Below, one piece after another: positions 6,851-13,475 of a DNA stretch of 23,834 nt. The stretch lies in IMG/VR virus record IMGVR_UViG_3300047564_006846, positions 1 through 23,834 of that record, one strand, 5' to 3'. This DNA is from a virus. Below the pieces are notes generated by a model. The model ran no database searches and was not told the DNA's origin. It saw nothing but the letters and a program-made list of their open reading frames with translations. The position numbers and the translations under genes were made by a program. The number at the start of each line of letters is the position of its first letter. The stretch's first letter is position 1.

Positions 6851-7495
6851 CTATCCGACATCTGCAATAAGAGATCCGTCTTCTTCTCCGTAAGGCTTGC
6901 CACTATCTTTAACATAAAGCTTTATTTGAGGCAATCTCATATCTGGTGGACCATCTAAAGTAATAACAGGTGGGCAATCTTCAAGTGGGAAAAAGGCTCC
7001 TGTGTTTTTTTCATATGAGCTAACCAATGCTCTAAAGATGTTATCAATCTCATCTCTAAAAGAAGCATCTTCGGTTTCTCTGTTTTCTCTTTCTGTTAAC
7101 GGAATTTCGGGTCGTGCAGGAACATAAAACAGCAAATCATAGTACTTTAAAGATAAGGTTGCTAGTGCCTGACAATCAATAATATATTCTTTTGTAAACC
7201 CTTCATCGTTTTTAGCATAATGCCATAAAGTATAAGCAATGTTATCTACAACACTACGATCAAACACCAAAAACTTTTCTTCTGATGCTGAAGCTTGCTG
7301 TGCCTCATCAATTAATGCATTTAAGATAATCTTTTGAGATTCTTTTGTTCCAGCTTTATTTAAAGGTATTTTTTGTTCTGCAACAATATCTCTATAAGAC
7401 GTTTCGGGTCTTTTATACATTGGCCATTGTTTAAGAAACTCTTCAATGAGAGTAGTCTTTCCAGATGCGTGAGGTCCAATAAAAGCAATTTTCAT
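6851..7495 (-). CDS. P-loop kinase/ATPase (AAA_28/NadR-like)
   Basis: A 214-residue protein. It starts MKIAFIGPHASGKTT, a Walker A motif at 7-15. LVFDRSVVDNIAY gives the Asp-Arg of a substrate-binding motif seen in nucleotide and nicotinamide-riboside kinases, and LLFYVPARPEI is a typical core strand with a basic lid following (TERENRETED). It therefore probably phosphorylates a small molecule or nucleotide. The last 40 residues are an acidic tail of unknown role. The gene lies directly after queE with a 3-base gap, so it may serve the same pathway, but that is context only. The substrate is not deducible. Confidence 0.75.
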   Translation of the reverse strand: MKIAFIGPHASGKTTLIEEFLKQWPMYKRPETSYRDIVAEQKIPLNKAGTKESQKIILNALIDEAQQASASEEKFLVFDRSVVDNIAYTLWHYAKNDEGFTKEYIIDCQALATLSLKYYDLLFYVPARPEIPLTERENRETEDASFRDEIDNIFRALVSSYEKNTGAFFPLEDCPPVITLDGPPDMRLPQIKLYVKDSGKPYGEEDGSLIADVG

Positions 7496-7498
7496 TGA

Positions 7499-8260
7499 TT
7501 ATACTTTAAGAGCTTTATCCCAAATTACAAGCTGCAATCTCGGAGAAAAGTTTACGTGCATTGCTTTTGCGTATTCAGCTACAGCTAAAGAGTTTTCAAC
7601 ATGTTCTTTACGAGAACCACAGCATGGCATAAACCAAACACGTTGAAGTGGAACGTTAATGCCTTCATAATCATCAACATACTTGCGCCATATCTCTTCA
7701 ATGTCTTTATCTGAATTAATAACAAACTTAAACCCAGAGTTATGAGCAACGTGCCATCTAAGTACTTCAGGTTTATATGTCTTTTCTTCTGGATCTCCGT
7801 TTGTAGTTAGCTTTGGAGAAGTTGTAAACGAAGCATTAAACCCAGTGACCCATTCTTCGCTTGGAGTTAGTGTAGCATTTGTCTCAAAATCGATTCTTGG
7901 TGTGAAACCATATCTATCGACAAACTGTCTCATAAACTTTAGGAGCTGCTTTTCTTGAATAAAAGGTTCTCCGCCAGTAATTTTAAAAATTGCTCTGTTC
8001 CTTAAATGCTCAATGTAGTTGTTTTCTTCAAGAAGCCGAAAAACTTCCTCAAACGTCAATTTGTTTTTAACAGACCATGAAACAAACGAATCACAACCAT
8101 GAGGGGAATCAGGAGAAGCAAAGCCCTTGCATGTTAAATTGCACATAGCCATTCTCATAAAAACCGATGGCTGTCCTACAAACTCTCCCTCTCCTTCCAG
8201 GGTATAGAATAATTTATCGTCGCTTAAAAAAAGCGTTTCTTGTTTAATTTCTGTGTTCAT
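7499..8260 (-). CDS. queE: 7-carboxy-7-deazaguanine synthase (radical SAM, QueE-like)
   Basis: A 253-residue protein. FYTLEGEGEFVGQPSVFMRM (18-37) is the hallmark QueE start. It is followed by CNLTC (Cys40, Cys44) and GCDS (Cys56), so the iron-sulfur cysteines are spaced CX3C with a longer insertion before the third Cys than the textbook CX3CX2C. ITGGEPFIQ is the SAM-binding GGEP motif. The enzyme converts carboxy-tetrahydropterin to carboxy-deazaguanine, the step after QueD, whose gene is directly upstream and overlaps by 17 bases. ATG 8260 was chosen because the in-frame 8296 start would lie well inside queD. Likely part of a preQ0-type pathway for DNA or tRNA modification. Confidence 0.88.
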   Translation of the reverse strand: MNTEIKQETLFLSDDKLFYTLEGEGEFVGQPSVFMRMAMCNLTCKGFASPDSPHGCDSFVSWSVKNKLTFEEVFRLLEENNYIEHLRNRAIFKITGGEPFIQEKQLLKFMRQFVDRYGFTPRIDFETNATLTPSEEWVTGFNASFTTSPKLTTNGDPEEKTYKPEVLRWHVAHNSGFKFVINSDKDIEEIWRKYVDDYEGINVPLQRVWFMPCCGSRKEHVENSLAVAEYAKAMHVNFSPRLQLVIWDKALKV

Positions 8261-8693
8261 ATATTGCTGAATTATTTTCGTGCTCCCAAACTTCAACCTT
8301 TGTTACGCGACAACGATTTTTTAGACTATCGTTAGTTTCAATAAAAGTTTTTGCAGCATTATAGCACCACTCTGCTGTTTTTTCAATCCCTACACCATCC
8401 ATAACTCTTAGATCACAACCACCAATGTTATGCAGTTCTTGGAATTTTTCTAAAAGAGGATCATCAGAAGCAATACAAAGAGTGTGATCAAACTGACATT
8501 GGAGATAGTTTTTAAGAGCTTTTAAGCCTCCAAAATCTACAACCCAGTTACGCTCATCTAAGCTATCCGCTTCAAACCAAAATTTAGCCATAAGTCTGTA
8601 GCCATGAACGTATTTGCAATGAGATTCTAATGCTCTCCACTGTCTAAATGCACATGAACCGAGTTCTATAATTTTCGTTGATCTATAATTCAT
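8244..8693 (-). CDS. queD: 6-carboxytetrahydropterin synthase-like (QueD family)
   Basis: A 149-residue protein. SHCKYVHGY (24-32) corresponds to the catalytic Cys and zinc-binding C...HGH segment, WVVDFGGLK (50-58) to the conserved DF.xLK strand, FDH (68-70) to the catalytic LDH, and VEVWEHENNSA near 133-143 to the substrate-binding Glu. It should convert dihydroneopterin triphosphate to carboxy-tetrahydropterin, feeding QueE. The E. coli HGH is HGY here and the early zinc-ligand His is absent (FRQWRA). A divergent zinc site with His25 is possible, or a different subfamily. The start overlaps the end of the upstream gene by 4 bases (ATGA). Confidence 0.83.
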   Translation of the reverse strand: MNYRSTKIIELGSCAFRQWRALESHCKYVHGYRLMAKFWFEADSLDERNWVVDFGGLKALKNYLQCQFDHTLCIASDDPLLEKFQELHNIGGCDLRVMDGVGIEKTAEWCYNAAKTFIETNDSLKNRCRVTKVEVWEHENNSAIYEHRN

Positions 8694-8965
8694 ACTCCCT
8701 CAAAGTTTACCACATTTATATTATTTTTAAACTCATTAAAAATTTCACTTGAAATTTGATCTTCGTAATTTTTTTCTTCCATAAACTCAATAAACTTAAG
8801 CTTAATGTTTGGATCAAAATTTTTCAACTTTTTAGCTAAATCAAACAATTGCTGTTGTCGTACTTCATCAACAGAACCAATAATGCTAACTGAAGATGTG
8901 AATAACAAAGCAGAAATTACTGATTCAAACTCCTCTTTCGTAAATTCGACTTGTATTTTTTTCAT
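8690..8965 (-). CDS. Hypothetical protein
   Basis: A 91-residue protein beginning MKKIQVEFTKEEFESVISALL, a pattern often seen in small helical regulators or nucleic-acid-associated phage proteins, followed by more helices rich in Phe, Asp and Lys. No named family is recognised. It is the first gene of the queD-queE-kinase operon and stands directly behind a good sigma70-type promoter. Confidence 0.6.
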   Translation of the reverse strand: MKKIQVEFTKEEFESVISALLFTSSVSIIGSVDEVRQQQLFDLAKKLKNFDPNIKLKFIEFMEEKNYEDQISSEIFNEFKNNINVVNFEGV

Positions 8966-8972
8966 TAAGAAA

Positions 8973-9000
8973 AATATACTACGTTTTTTCCTACAGTCAA
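8973..9000 (-). promoter_or_regulatory. Sigma70-type promoter for the queD-queE operon
   Basis: On the minus strand, TTGACT (8995-9000), 16 bases, then TATATT (8973-8978). Only 7 bases separate the -10 box from the ATG at 8965. A normal start point would therefore fall on or next to the start codon, giving a leaderless message. Confidence 0.7.
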
Positions 9001-9006
9001 GAGCAA

Positions 9007-9627
9007 TTACGATTTAATCAACAAAGCAATATCCTCAAAAGGCAATCCGTCTTCGTGAGCTTTATCAATAACCTCAAACAATTCATTAATAACTGCTCCA
9101 ACCTTATCTTTATACACTAGATATTTTTTATATCTTTCTACGTCTGTAATATTTGTATTTTCTTTTTCCAATAACGAGTGAGTCTCAAGTAGATCAACCT
9201 TTGCACCTAGAAATCTTTTAAGACGAAAAACGTTTTTAAGCATAGGAGAATAAGATGCATGCTCTTCAATTGTTTCTGGTTGTTTAATTTTATTACCATT
9301 TTTATCAATAACTCCAAGCTTATAGGCTTCAAAGTCAGTAAACTCTTTTTTCAGCTCGTGAATTAGAACACTAAAATCCAAGAAACTTTGTATTTGTTCT
9401 CTAAACATTGAGTTGTAGTTTACACCATGCACGTGTATGTCACCTATTGGATTAACTCTACACCCCCTACCATAGTTAGGAGAACCACAATAAGCACACT
9501 TAGTCGGATCATCTGGATGGAAATGTGTTTCATGTGGACCGTAACGACATCCTTTGCCGCGGTTTGTAGATCCGCAATACATACAACGGCTTTGTTGCAA
9601 TGGCTTTGCTTTATTGGTTGGTTGCAT
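9007..9627 (-). CDS. Protein with two tandem Cys/His zinc-binding motifs
   Basis: A 206-residue protein. Two 29-residue-spaced copies of a C-x2-C-G-S-x-N-x-G-x-G-C-R...H-x-H motif fill the first 70 residues: Cys15, Cys18, Cys27, His35, His37 and Cys44, Cys47, Cys56, His65, His67. Each copy offers five possible zinc ligands. The rest is a mostly helical, charged domain (about 75-206) with no family I recognise. It may bind nucleic acid or another phage protein. Its ATG at 9627 overlaps the end of the upstream late gene by 17 bases, so it probably shares that gene's late promoter. Confidence 0.72.
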   Translation of the reverse strand: MQPTNKAKPLQQSRCMYCGSTNRGKGCRYGPHETHFHPDDPTKCAYCGSPNYGRGCRVNPIGDIHVHGVNYNSMFREQIQSFLDFSVLIHELKKEFTDFEAYKLGVIDKNGNKIKQPETIEEHASYSPMLKNVFRLKRFLGAKVDLLETHSLLEKENTNITDVERYKKYLVYKDKVGAVINELFEVIDKAHEDGLPFEDIALLIKS

Positions 9628-9964
9628 TTGCTGTATTGCTCTGCTTATCTATAAATGACTTCTGCTGAGAGTGCTTTTCAAGCTCTTCAATTGATTTTTT
9701 AATAACATTTAAGAATTCAGGATTAGCTTTGTTTCTTTCAAGAAAGTCCATAACCTCTTTGCCTAAATCTGCTGAATCTTGCTGTGTTTTTTCTTGGCTA
9801 CCTTCTGGTTGTTTTTGTTGATCTACAGGAGCAGTTGGTCCTTTTAATGAAGGATTTTGTTGTCTCATTGGAGCTGAAGTAGTTGGATTTGTAGCTCCGA
9901 CGTTAGAAGCACCAAAATTTTGTTCACTCATTAAAGAATTTAGAAGATTGTCAAACGATTTCAT
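9611..9964 (-). CDS. Small late protein, candidate head-internal protein
   Basis: A 117-residue protein. It starts MKSFDNLLNSLMSEQNFG, a short amphipathic stretch ending in L-M-S-E, then a Gln/Pro/Ser/Asn-rich disordered middle, then a helix near 68-100 (KEVMDFLERN). No named family. The N-terminus resembles those of the late genes at 5790, 10021 and 12685 and could be a capsid-targeting peptide cut after Glu14. ATG 9964 lies 6 bases after a late-promoter box, so the message would be leaderless. It is followed by the tandem zinc-motif gene with a 17-base overlap. Confidence 0.7.
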   Translation of the reverse strand: MKSFDNLLNSLMSEQNFGASNVGATNPTTSAPMRQQNPSLKGPTAPVDQQKQPEGSQEKTQQDSADLGKEVMDFLERNKANPEFLNVIKKSIEELEKHSQQKSFIDKQSNTANATNQ

Positions 9965-9970
9965 ACTAAG

Positions 9971-9978
9971 TATTTATG
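9971..9978 (-). promoter_or_regulatory. Late promoter box (CATAAATA)
   Basis: On the minus strand CATAAATA precedes the ATG at 9964 by 6 bases (CTTAGT). It differs from TATAAATA at the first base only. T4 late boxes cover -13 to -6, so transcription would start at about the ATG. Confidence 0.75.
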
Positions 9979-10007
9979 CCAAAAATACATTTTTCTACTT
10001 TAAAAAC

Positions 10008-10015
10008 TATAAATA
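10008..10015 (+). promoter_or_regulatory. Late promoter box (TATAAATA)
   Basis: An exact T4 late box on the plus strand, 5 bases (AGATA) before the ATG at 10021. It supports 10021 rather than 9976 as the start of the large late gene. Confidence 0.8.
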
Positions 10016-10020
10016 AGATA

Positions 10021-11652
10021 ATGATTGATTTTAGAAAGCTCGTTTTAGAGGCTCCTCAGCCAGCAAACGAACCAAATCCAGCTGCAGCTCCTTCTGCTGG
10101 AGTTGCTCCAACTCCGTCTACTCCAACTGATACAAAACAAGAAGCCACTAAAGAAGATCAGCAAGCCAAAGATGTAACTCAGTTTTTTGATACTAATCAT
10201 TACAACGAACTTAAAACTGCCTTCGAAACAAAATATAAAAACCTAGAACTCAAGTTTCCAACTGAAGATGAGTTTAAAAATATTGTTTATACAGCAGCAA
10301 ACAATTCTATTAGAAACACAAAAGATCCAACTGCTTTTGCAAACGTTGCTCTCGTTTACCCTCTTTTAGATTTAATTGCTCAAGTTAAAACAAGCTTAAA
10401 AAATAAACAAAACGCTGAACCAGCATACAAAGGCTTTTTAAAGCGTTTGAATGGTTCGCAAGGAACTCCTTTGGATTACGTTCCAGTAGATCCGTGGGCG
10501 TTGTCCGTTAAGCAAGAATATTTTACAAGAGATAAAGCTGAGTTAGGAGAATTAGCTTTAAACAAGCATACAGACAAAAGCATTTTAGATACAATACTAG
10601 CACTTTTATCAGCACGCAGAAAACAAGTTGTTAAAAAATTAACATTTAAAAAAGATGTCTCAAAAAACGTAGATCCAAATAAAATTCCTAATGCATTAAA
10701 CTTTGTAAAGGATCTAATTTATTATCCTGAGCGATATGCAGGTGGTAATGTTCCAATTCCACCAAAGCTTACAGGGCTGTATGATATTGATTCTGCTAGA
10801 GAGTTACTAACAATTGGTCGTTTAGCTAAAGCTTTTTTTCAAGGGGAAGCAGGTAAAATACAACCACCTTTAGAGCAAAGTAAATTTCAAGAAGCGTATG
10901 AGGCATTTTTAAACAACAATCCCCTCAAAGACGAAAACTTTGATTGGACTCCTTACCAACAACAAAAAAATCAAGAAGATCAGTCTCAAGAAGAAGAGCA
11001 AACTACAAACACAGAAAGTTTTAATCTTTTGTATGATCAATTATATGCTTTGCTTTCCGAAAAAAATGCTAAACAAAGACGCAAAGCTCGCAGACAACGA
11101 GAGCGAGAGCAACAAACTAATACAGACAACAATCCTCCAGCTGATCAAGATCAACAAACAACTAACAATGAGGATAAACCCCAAAAAGGAGATAAAGTAA
11201 ATTATGGTCCAGGCTATGAGTTTGAGTTTGATGGTACAGACTGGACACACGAAGGCACTAAAGTATCAAAACCAGGAGATGCCGAAAAACTTAACAATAA
11301 ATGGAAAGAGCAAAAAACTCCAAATCCTCTGCCGCCATCTTCTGAGCAAGACTCTTCAGAAGAATCTTCTGAAGAAAAAGAACAGTCAACAACTGAAGAA
11401 GAGCCAAAACAAGAGAAACAGACTCCTCAAGAAAATGCTGCTCAAATTGAAAAAGGTGGATATACGCTAAACAATGTAAAGCAGCTGGGCGAACAAAGAA
11501 ACACTCAAGCCAAAGCACTATATGATGCTTTGAAAAAGTTTGCTGATTATATTAGAGCTGGCATTGAACGAGATTATACAGGAGCAATCCAATCAGCTGC
11601 TGGAGCAATGAAGTCACTCTCAAAAATTGGTGGCCCTACAATGGGCAAGTAG
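10021..11652 (+). CDS. Large late protein with low-complexity regions, candidate virion/head protein
   Basis: A 543-residue protein. It starts MIDFRKLVLEAPQPA, then a Pro/Ala/Thr-rich linker (about 10-50), a mixed helical domain (about 50-305), Gln/Glu-rich linkers, an internal segment SFNLLYDQLYALLSE (333-347) followed by a basic stretch (KQRRKARRQRERE), more acidic Ser/Glu-rich linker, and a C-terminal helical end. No named family is recognised. The N-terminus (LVLE|A) and the internal LLSE|K both look like L-x-E prohead-protease sites. This suggests a head-internal or scaffold-related protein that is processed (inference). The in-frame ATG at 9976 is less likely. Its 3' end overlaps the primase gene tail-to-tail by 17 bases. 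Confidence 0.78.
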   Translation: MIDFRKLVLEAPQPANEPNPAAAPSAGVAPTPSTPTDTKQEATKEDQQAKDVTQFFDTNHYNELKTAFETKYKNLELKFPTEDEFKNIVYTAANNSIRNTKDPTAFANVALVYPLLDLIAQVKTSLKNKQNAEPAYKGFLKRLNGSQGTPLDYVPVDPWALSVKQEYFTRDKAELGELALNKHTDKSILDTILALLSARRKQVVKKLTFKKDVSKNVDPNKIPNALNFVKDLIYYPERYAGGNVPIPPKLTGLYDIDSARELLTIGRLAKAFFQGEAGKIQPPLEQSKFQEAYEAFLNNNPLKDENFDWTPYQQQKNQEDQSQEEEQTTNTESFNLLYDQLYALLSEKNAKQRRKARRQREREQQTNTDNNPPADQDQQTTNNEDKPQKGDKVNYGPGYEFEFDGTDWTHEGTKVSKPGDAEKLNNKWKEQKTPNPLPPSSEQDSSEESSEEKEQSTTEEEPKQEKQTPQENAAQIEKGGYTLNNVKQLGEQRNTQAKALYDALKKFADYIRAGIERDYTGAIQSAAGAMKSLSKIGGPTMGK

Positions 11653-12646
11653 CAAGCTTTTGCTTAATAAGAGCTTCTGGACCAGAGGCTGAGTGCTTTA
11701 CAACAAACTGCCACGGAATTTCATTCGTTTTTAACTGACAGCAAATTTCGTTAAAATCTTTAAACTGTCTAAACTCTGAAGGCCACATAAAAACCCTTTT
11801 GCCTTCTTTAATATGCTTTTCAATTCTTTTAGCTGTTTGTTTGTTGTTCTTATCGTTATCAAAAACGTATATTAATTCATACCCCAACATGCTTCGAAGC
11901 TTTGTTTCTTGCTTGTGTGTTGGAGTTAAAGAGGCAATAGCAACTCCATTTTTAACAAACATGGAATCAATAGGTCCTTCAAAGATAAAAATGTATGGAA
12001 CTTCAGAAGTTACGTTGTTAATATTGAATAGACACTTCTCTCCAAACTTTGTAAGATAACGAGGAAACTGATTGTTGGTTAGCGCTCTAGTTTGATAACA
12101 AGCAACTTGATTGCTCTCATCATAAAAAGGAATAACTAATCTGTTTTTGTGAACTTTGTCTTCTAAAGATACAAAAAACTTCTTACAAGAATTAACAGCC
12201 TCAAACAAACGTCGTTGTTCACAGTATTCTTTTGCTAGCTTTACAAACTTGCTATCTTTGTAATATTCGATTTGTTGAGGGTCTGTTAAGTCAATTGAAT
12301 TGGTTGGTAGATCCTCAAGTTCTAATACAGTAGCTGGTTCTTTAACAGTTTTAATCTTTTGCTGAGGAATCTCTTGAATCTTTTCGTTGTTACGTTTAAC
12401 AATTTCCGGAAACGTTAAATGCGCTACTTCTTTAATCCAATCTAATGGCCTCCACGAACGACAGCAGTTATGACAGTAAAAATACTGTTTGTTTGGAAAG
12501 TAATACAACCTTCTAGTTCGACCAGCAGACTTTCCTTCTTTGCAAACAGGACACTCTGCATTAAAAGTGTTTTGGTACTTCTTGTGTACAGGTCTCTTGC
12601 AATGAGTATAAAATAACTCGACTAAAAACTCTTCATTAAGCTGCAC
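11636..12646 (-). CDS. 61: DNA primase, T4 gp61/DnaG-like
   Basis: A 336-residue protein. A zinc-binding domain (Cys32, Cys35, Cys58, Cys61; CPVC...CHNC) is followed by a linker, a region with RLVIPFYDESN and YQTRAL that matches the primase RNA-polymerase domain, and a TOPRIM fold with IFEGPIDSMF (Glu223) and VFDNDKN (Asp263, Asp265). It should make RNA primers for lagging-strand synthesis with the replicative helicase. Size is close to T4 gp61 (342). The start is GTG at 12646 with no Shine-Dalgarno. The C-terminal codons overlap the convergent late gene by 17 bases. Confidence 0.88.
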   Translation of the reverse strand: MQLNEEFLVELFYTHCKRPVHKKYQNTFNAECPVCKEGKSAGRTRRLYYFPNKQYFYCHNCCRSWRPLDWIKEVAHLTFPEIVKRNNEKIQEIPQQKIKTVKEPATVLELEDLPTNSIDLTDPQQIEYYKDSKFVKLAKEYCEQRRLFEAVNSCKKFFVSLEDKVHKNRLVIPFYDESNQVACYQTRALTNNQFPRYLTKFGEKCLFNINNVTSEVPYIFIFEGPIDSMFVKNGVAIASLTPTHKQETKLRSMLGYELIYVFDNDKNNKQTAKRIEKHIKEGKRVFMWPSEFRQFKDFNEICCQLKTNEIPWQFVVKHSASGPEALIKQKLATCPL

Positions 12647-12684
12647 AGTCTAACAATACTAGATGTCAGACAAATTTCTACAGC

Positions 12685-13101
12685 TTATTTCATTGAATGA
12701 ATCAAGAAATTCTTAAGAGTTTCAACAACTTCACGGAGTGTTTTAGCTGCTGAAATAATGTCTGAGCTCGTTCTGCCAGAGATACCCTCAAATGGAGTTT
12801 CTGGTTTGTCGAGTTTTGAAACTAGTGAAGCTAGTGATTCCCCTTCAGTTCCATTTAGAGTGTTTGCAAATTCTTCAATCTTAAAGACATAGTCTTTAAG
12901 AGTAGAACCTTCACTATTAGAAGCTTCTGGTGCTGAAGTTTCGTCGTCTGTTGCTAAATCAATATCTTGATTTGTATCAAGTTCTGGAAGAGGCATGGGT
13001 TCTACATCATCAAAATCTTCAGGTGATGCAACTTCATCGCTTTTAATCTTTGCTTCTTCTTCTGTAACAAAAACTTTCTTGTATAAATCTTCGAACTTCA
13101 T
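12685..13101 (-). CDS. Acidic late protein, candidate head-internal protein
   Basis: A 138-residue, strongly acidic protein. It starts MKFEDLYKKVFVTEEEA, with a hydrophobic/basic first dozen residues ending in V-T-E. Then comes an Asp/Glu/Pro-rich disordered part (SPEDFDDVEPMPLPELDT) and a helical C-terminal half. No named family. The N-terminal pattern resembles the other late genes with possible capsid-targeting peptides, although V-x-E is a weaker match than L-x-E. ATG 13101 is 6 bases after a late box, predicting a leaderless message. The primase gene follows after a 38-base gap. Confidence 0.7.
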   Translation of the reverse strand: MKFEDLYKKVFVTEEEAKIKSDEVASPEDFDDVEPMPLPELDTNQDIDLATDDETSAPEASNSEGSTLKDYVFKIEEFANTLNGTEGESLASLVSKLDKPETPFEGISGRTSSDIISAAKTLREVVETLKNFLIHSMK

Positions 13102-13107
13102 AATTAG

Positions 13108-13115
13108 TATTTATG
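13108..13115 (-). promoter_or_regulatory. Late promoter box (CATAAATA) overlapping a plus-strand start codon
   Basis: On the minus strand CATAAATA lies 6 bases (CTAATT) before the ATG at 13101. Read on the plus strand the box is TATTTATG, and its last three bases are the ATG of the divergent gene at 13113. Confidence 0.75.
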
Positions 13116-13475
13116 CTATCAGTTGAACTTTTTTACTGTGTTTTTTGGGTTTCAATGATTTCAGTCATTTGGTTTTACACAGATACAGTGTTATACTATT
13201 CCCAATTGTTAAACGTTTGTGAAAACACAAGGTTGAAATTTACAAAGTATATTAAAGACAACCCTGACAAATACTTTCCTGATTTTTTGTACAAACAAAG
13301 CCTTTATACAAACAATAACGTCTTAAAATTTTTGCTTAAGTTAGCAAGCTGTCCTTTTTGTTCTACTTTTTGGTTGTCTCTTGTAGCTTCGTTTTTAGTT
13401 CAAAATTTACTGCTACTTGCTCCAATTTACATTCTAACAATGTTTATTGTTCTTGGAATAAAGAGGATGATTTAA
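13113..13475 (+). CDS. Membrane protein with CPFC motif (DUF1360-like)
   Basis: A 120-residue protein with a hydrophobic N-terminal segment (about 4-28), a charged soluble middle, and LASCPFCSTFWLSLVASFLVQN near 77-98 leading into one or two further membrane segments. A CPFC directly before a membrane helix is the hallmark of the DUF1360 group of small phage and bacterial membrane proteins, whose function is unknown. ATG 13113 lies only 11 bases from the divergent minus-strand start. A TATAAATC at 13082-13089 is a possible plus-strand promoter. It ends inside the convergent exonuclease gene (32-base overlap). Confidence 0.65.
   Translation: MLSVELFYCVFWVSMISVIWFYTDTVLYYSQLLNVCENTRLKFTKYIKDNPDKYFPDFLYKQSLYTNNNVLKFLLKLASCPFCSTFWLSLVASFLVQNLLLLAPIYILTMFIVLGIKRMI

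Noticed and set aside
8690-8700. GAGGGAG before the queD ATG as a Shine-Dalgarno site
   Set aside because: It is the last codons of the overlapping upstream gene (Phe-Glu-Gly-Val) and sits too close to the ATG; probably chance.
9976-10020. Earlier in-frame ATG for the large late gene
   Set aside because: It would place the late-promoter box 10008-10015 inside the coding sequence and add residues (MPKIHFSTLKTINKI) unlike the shared late N-terminus.
10940-11470. Two plus-strand frames of 86 and 88 codons within the large late gene
   Set aside because: They are out-of-frame readings of Gln/Glu-rich, A-rich codons; Lys-rich nonsense-like translations.
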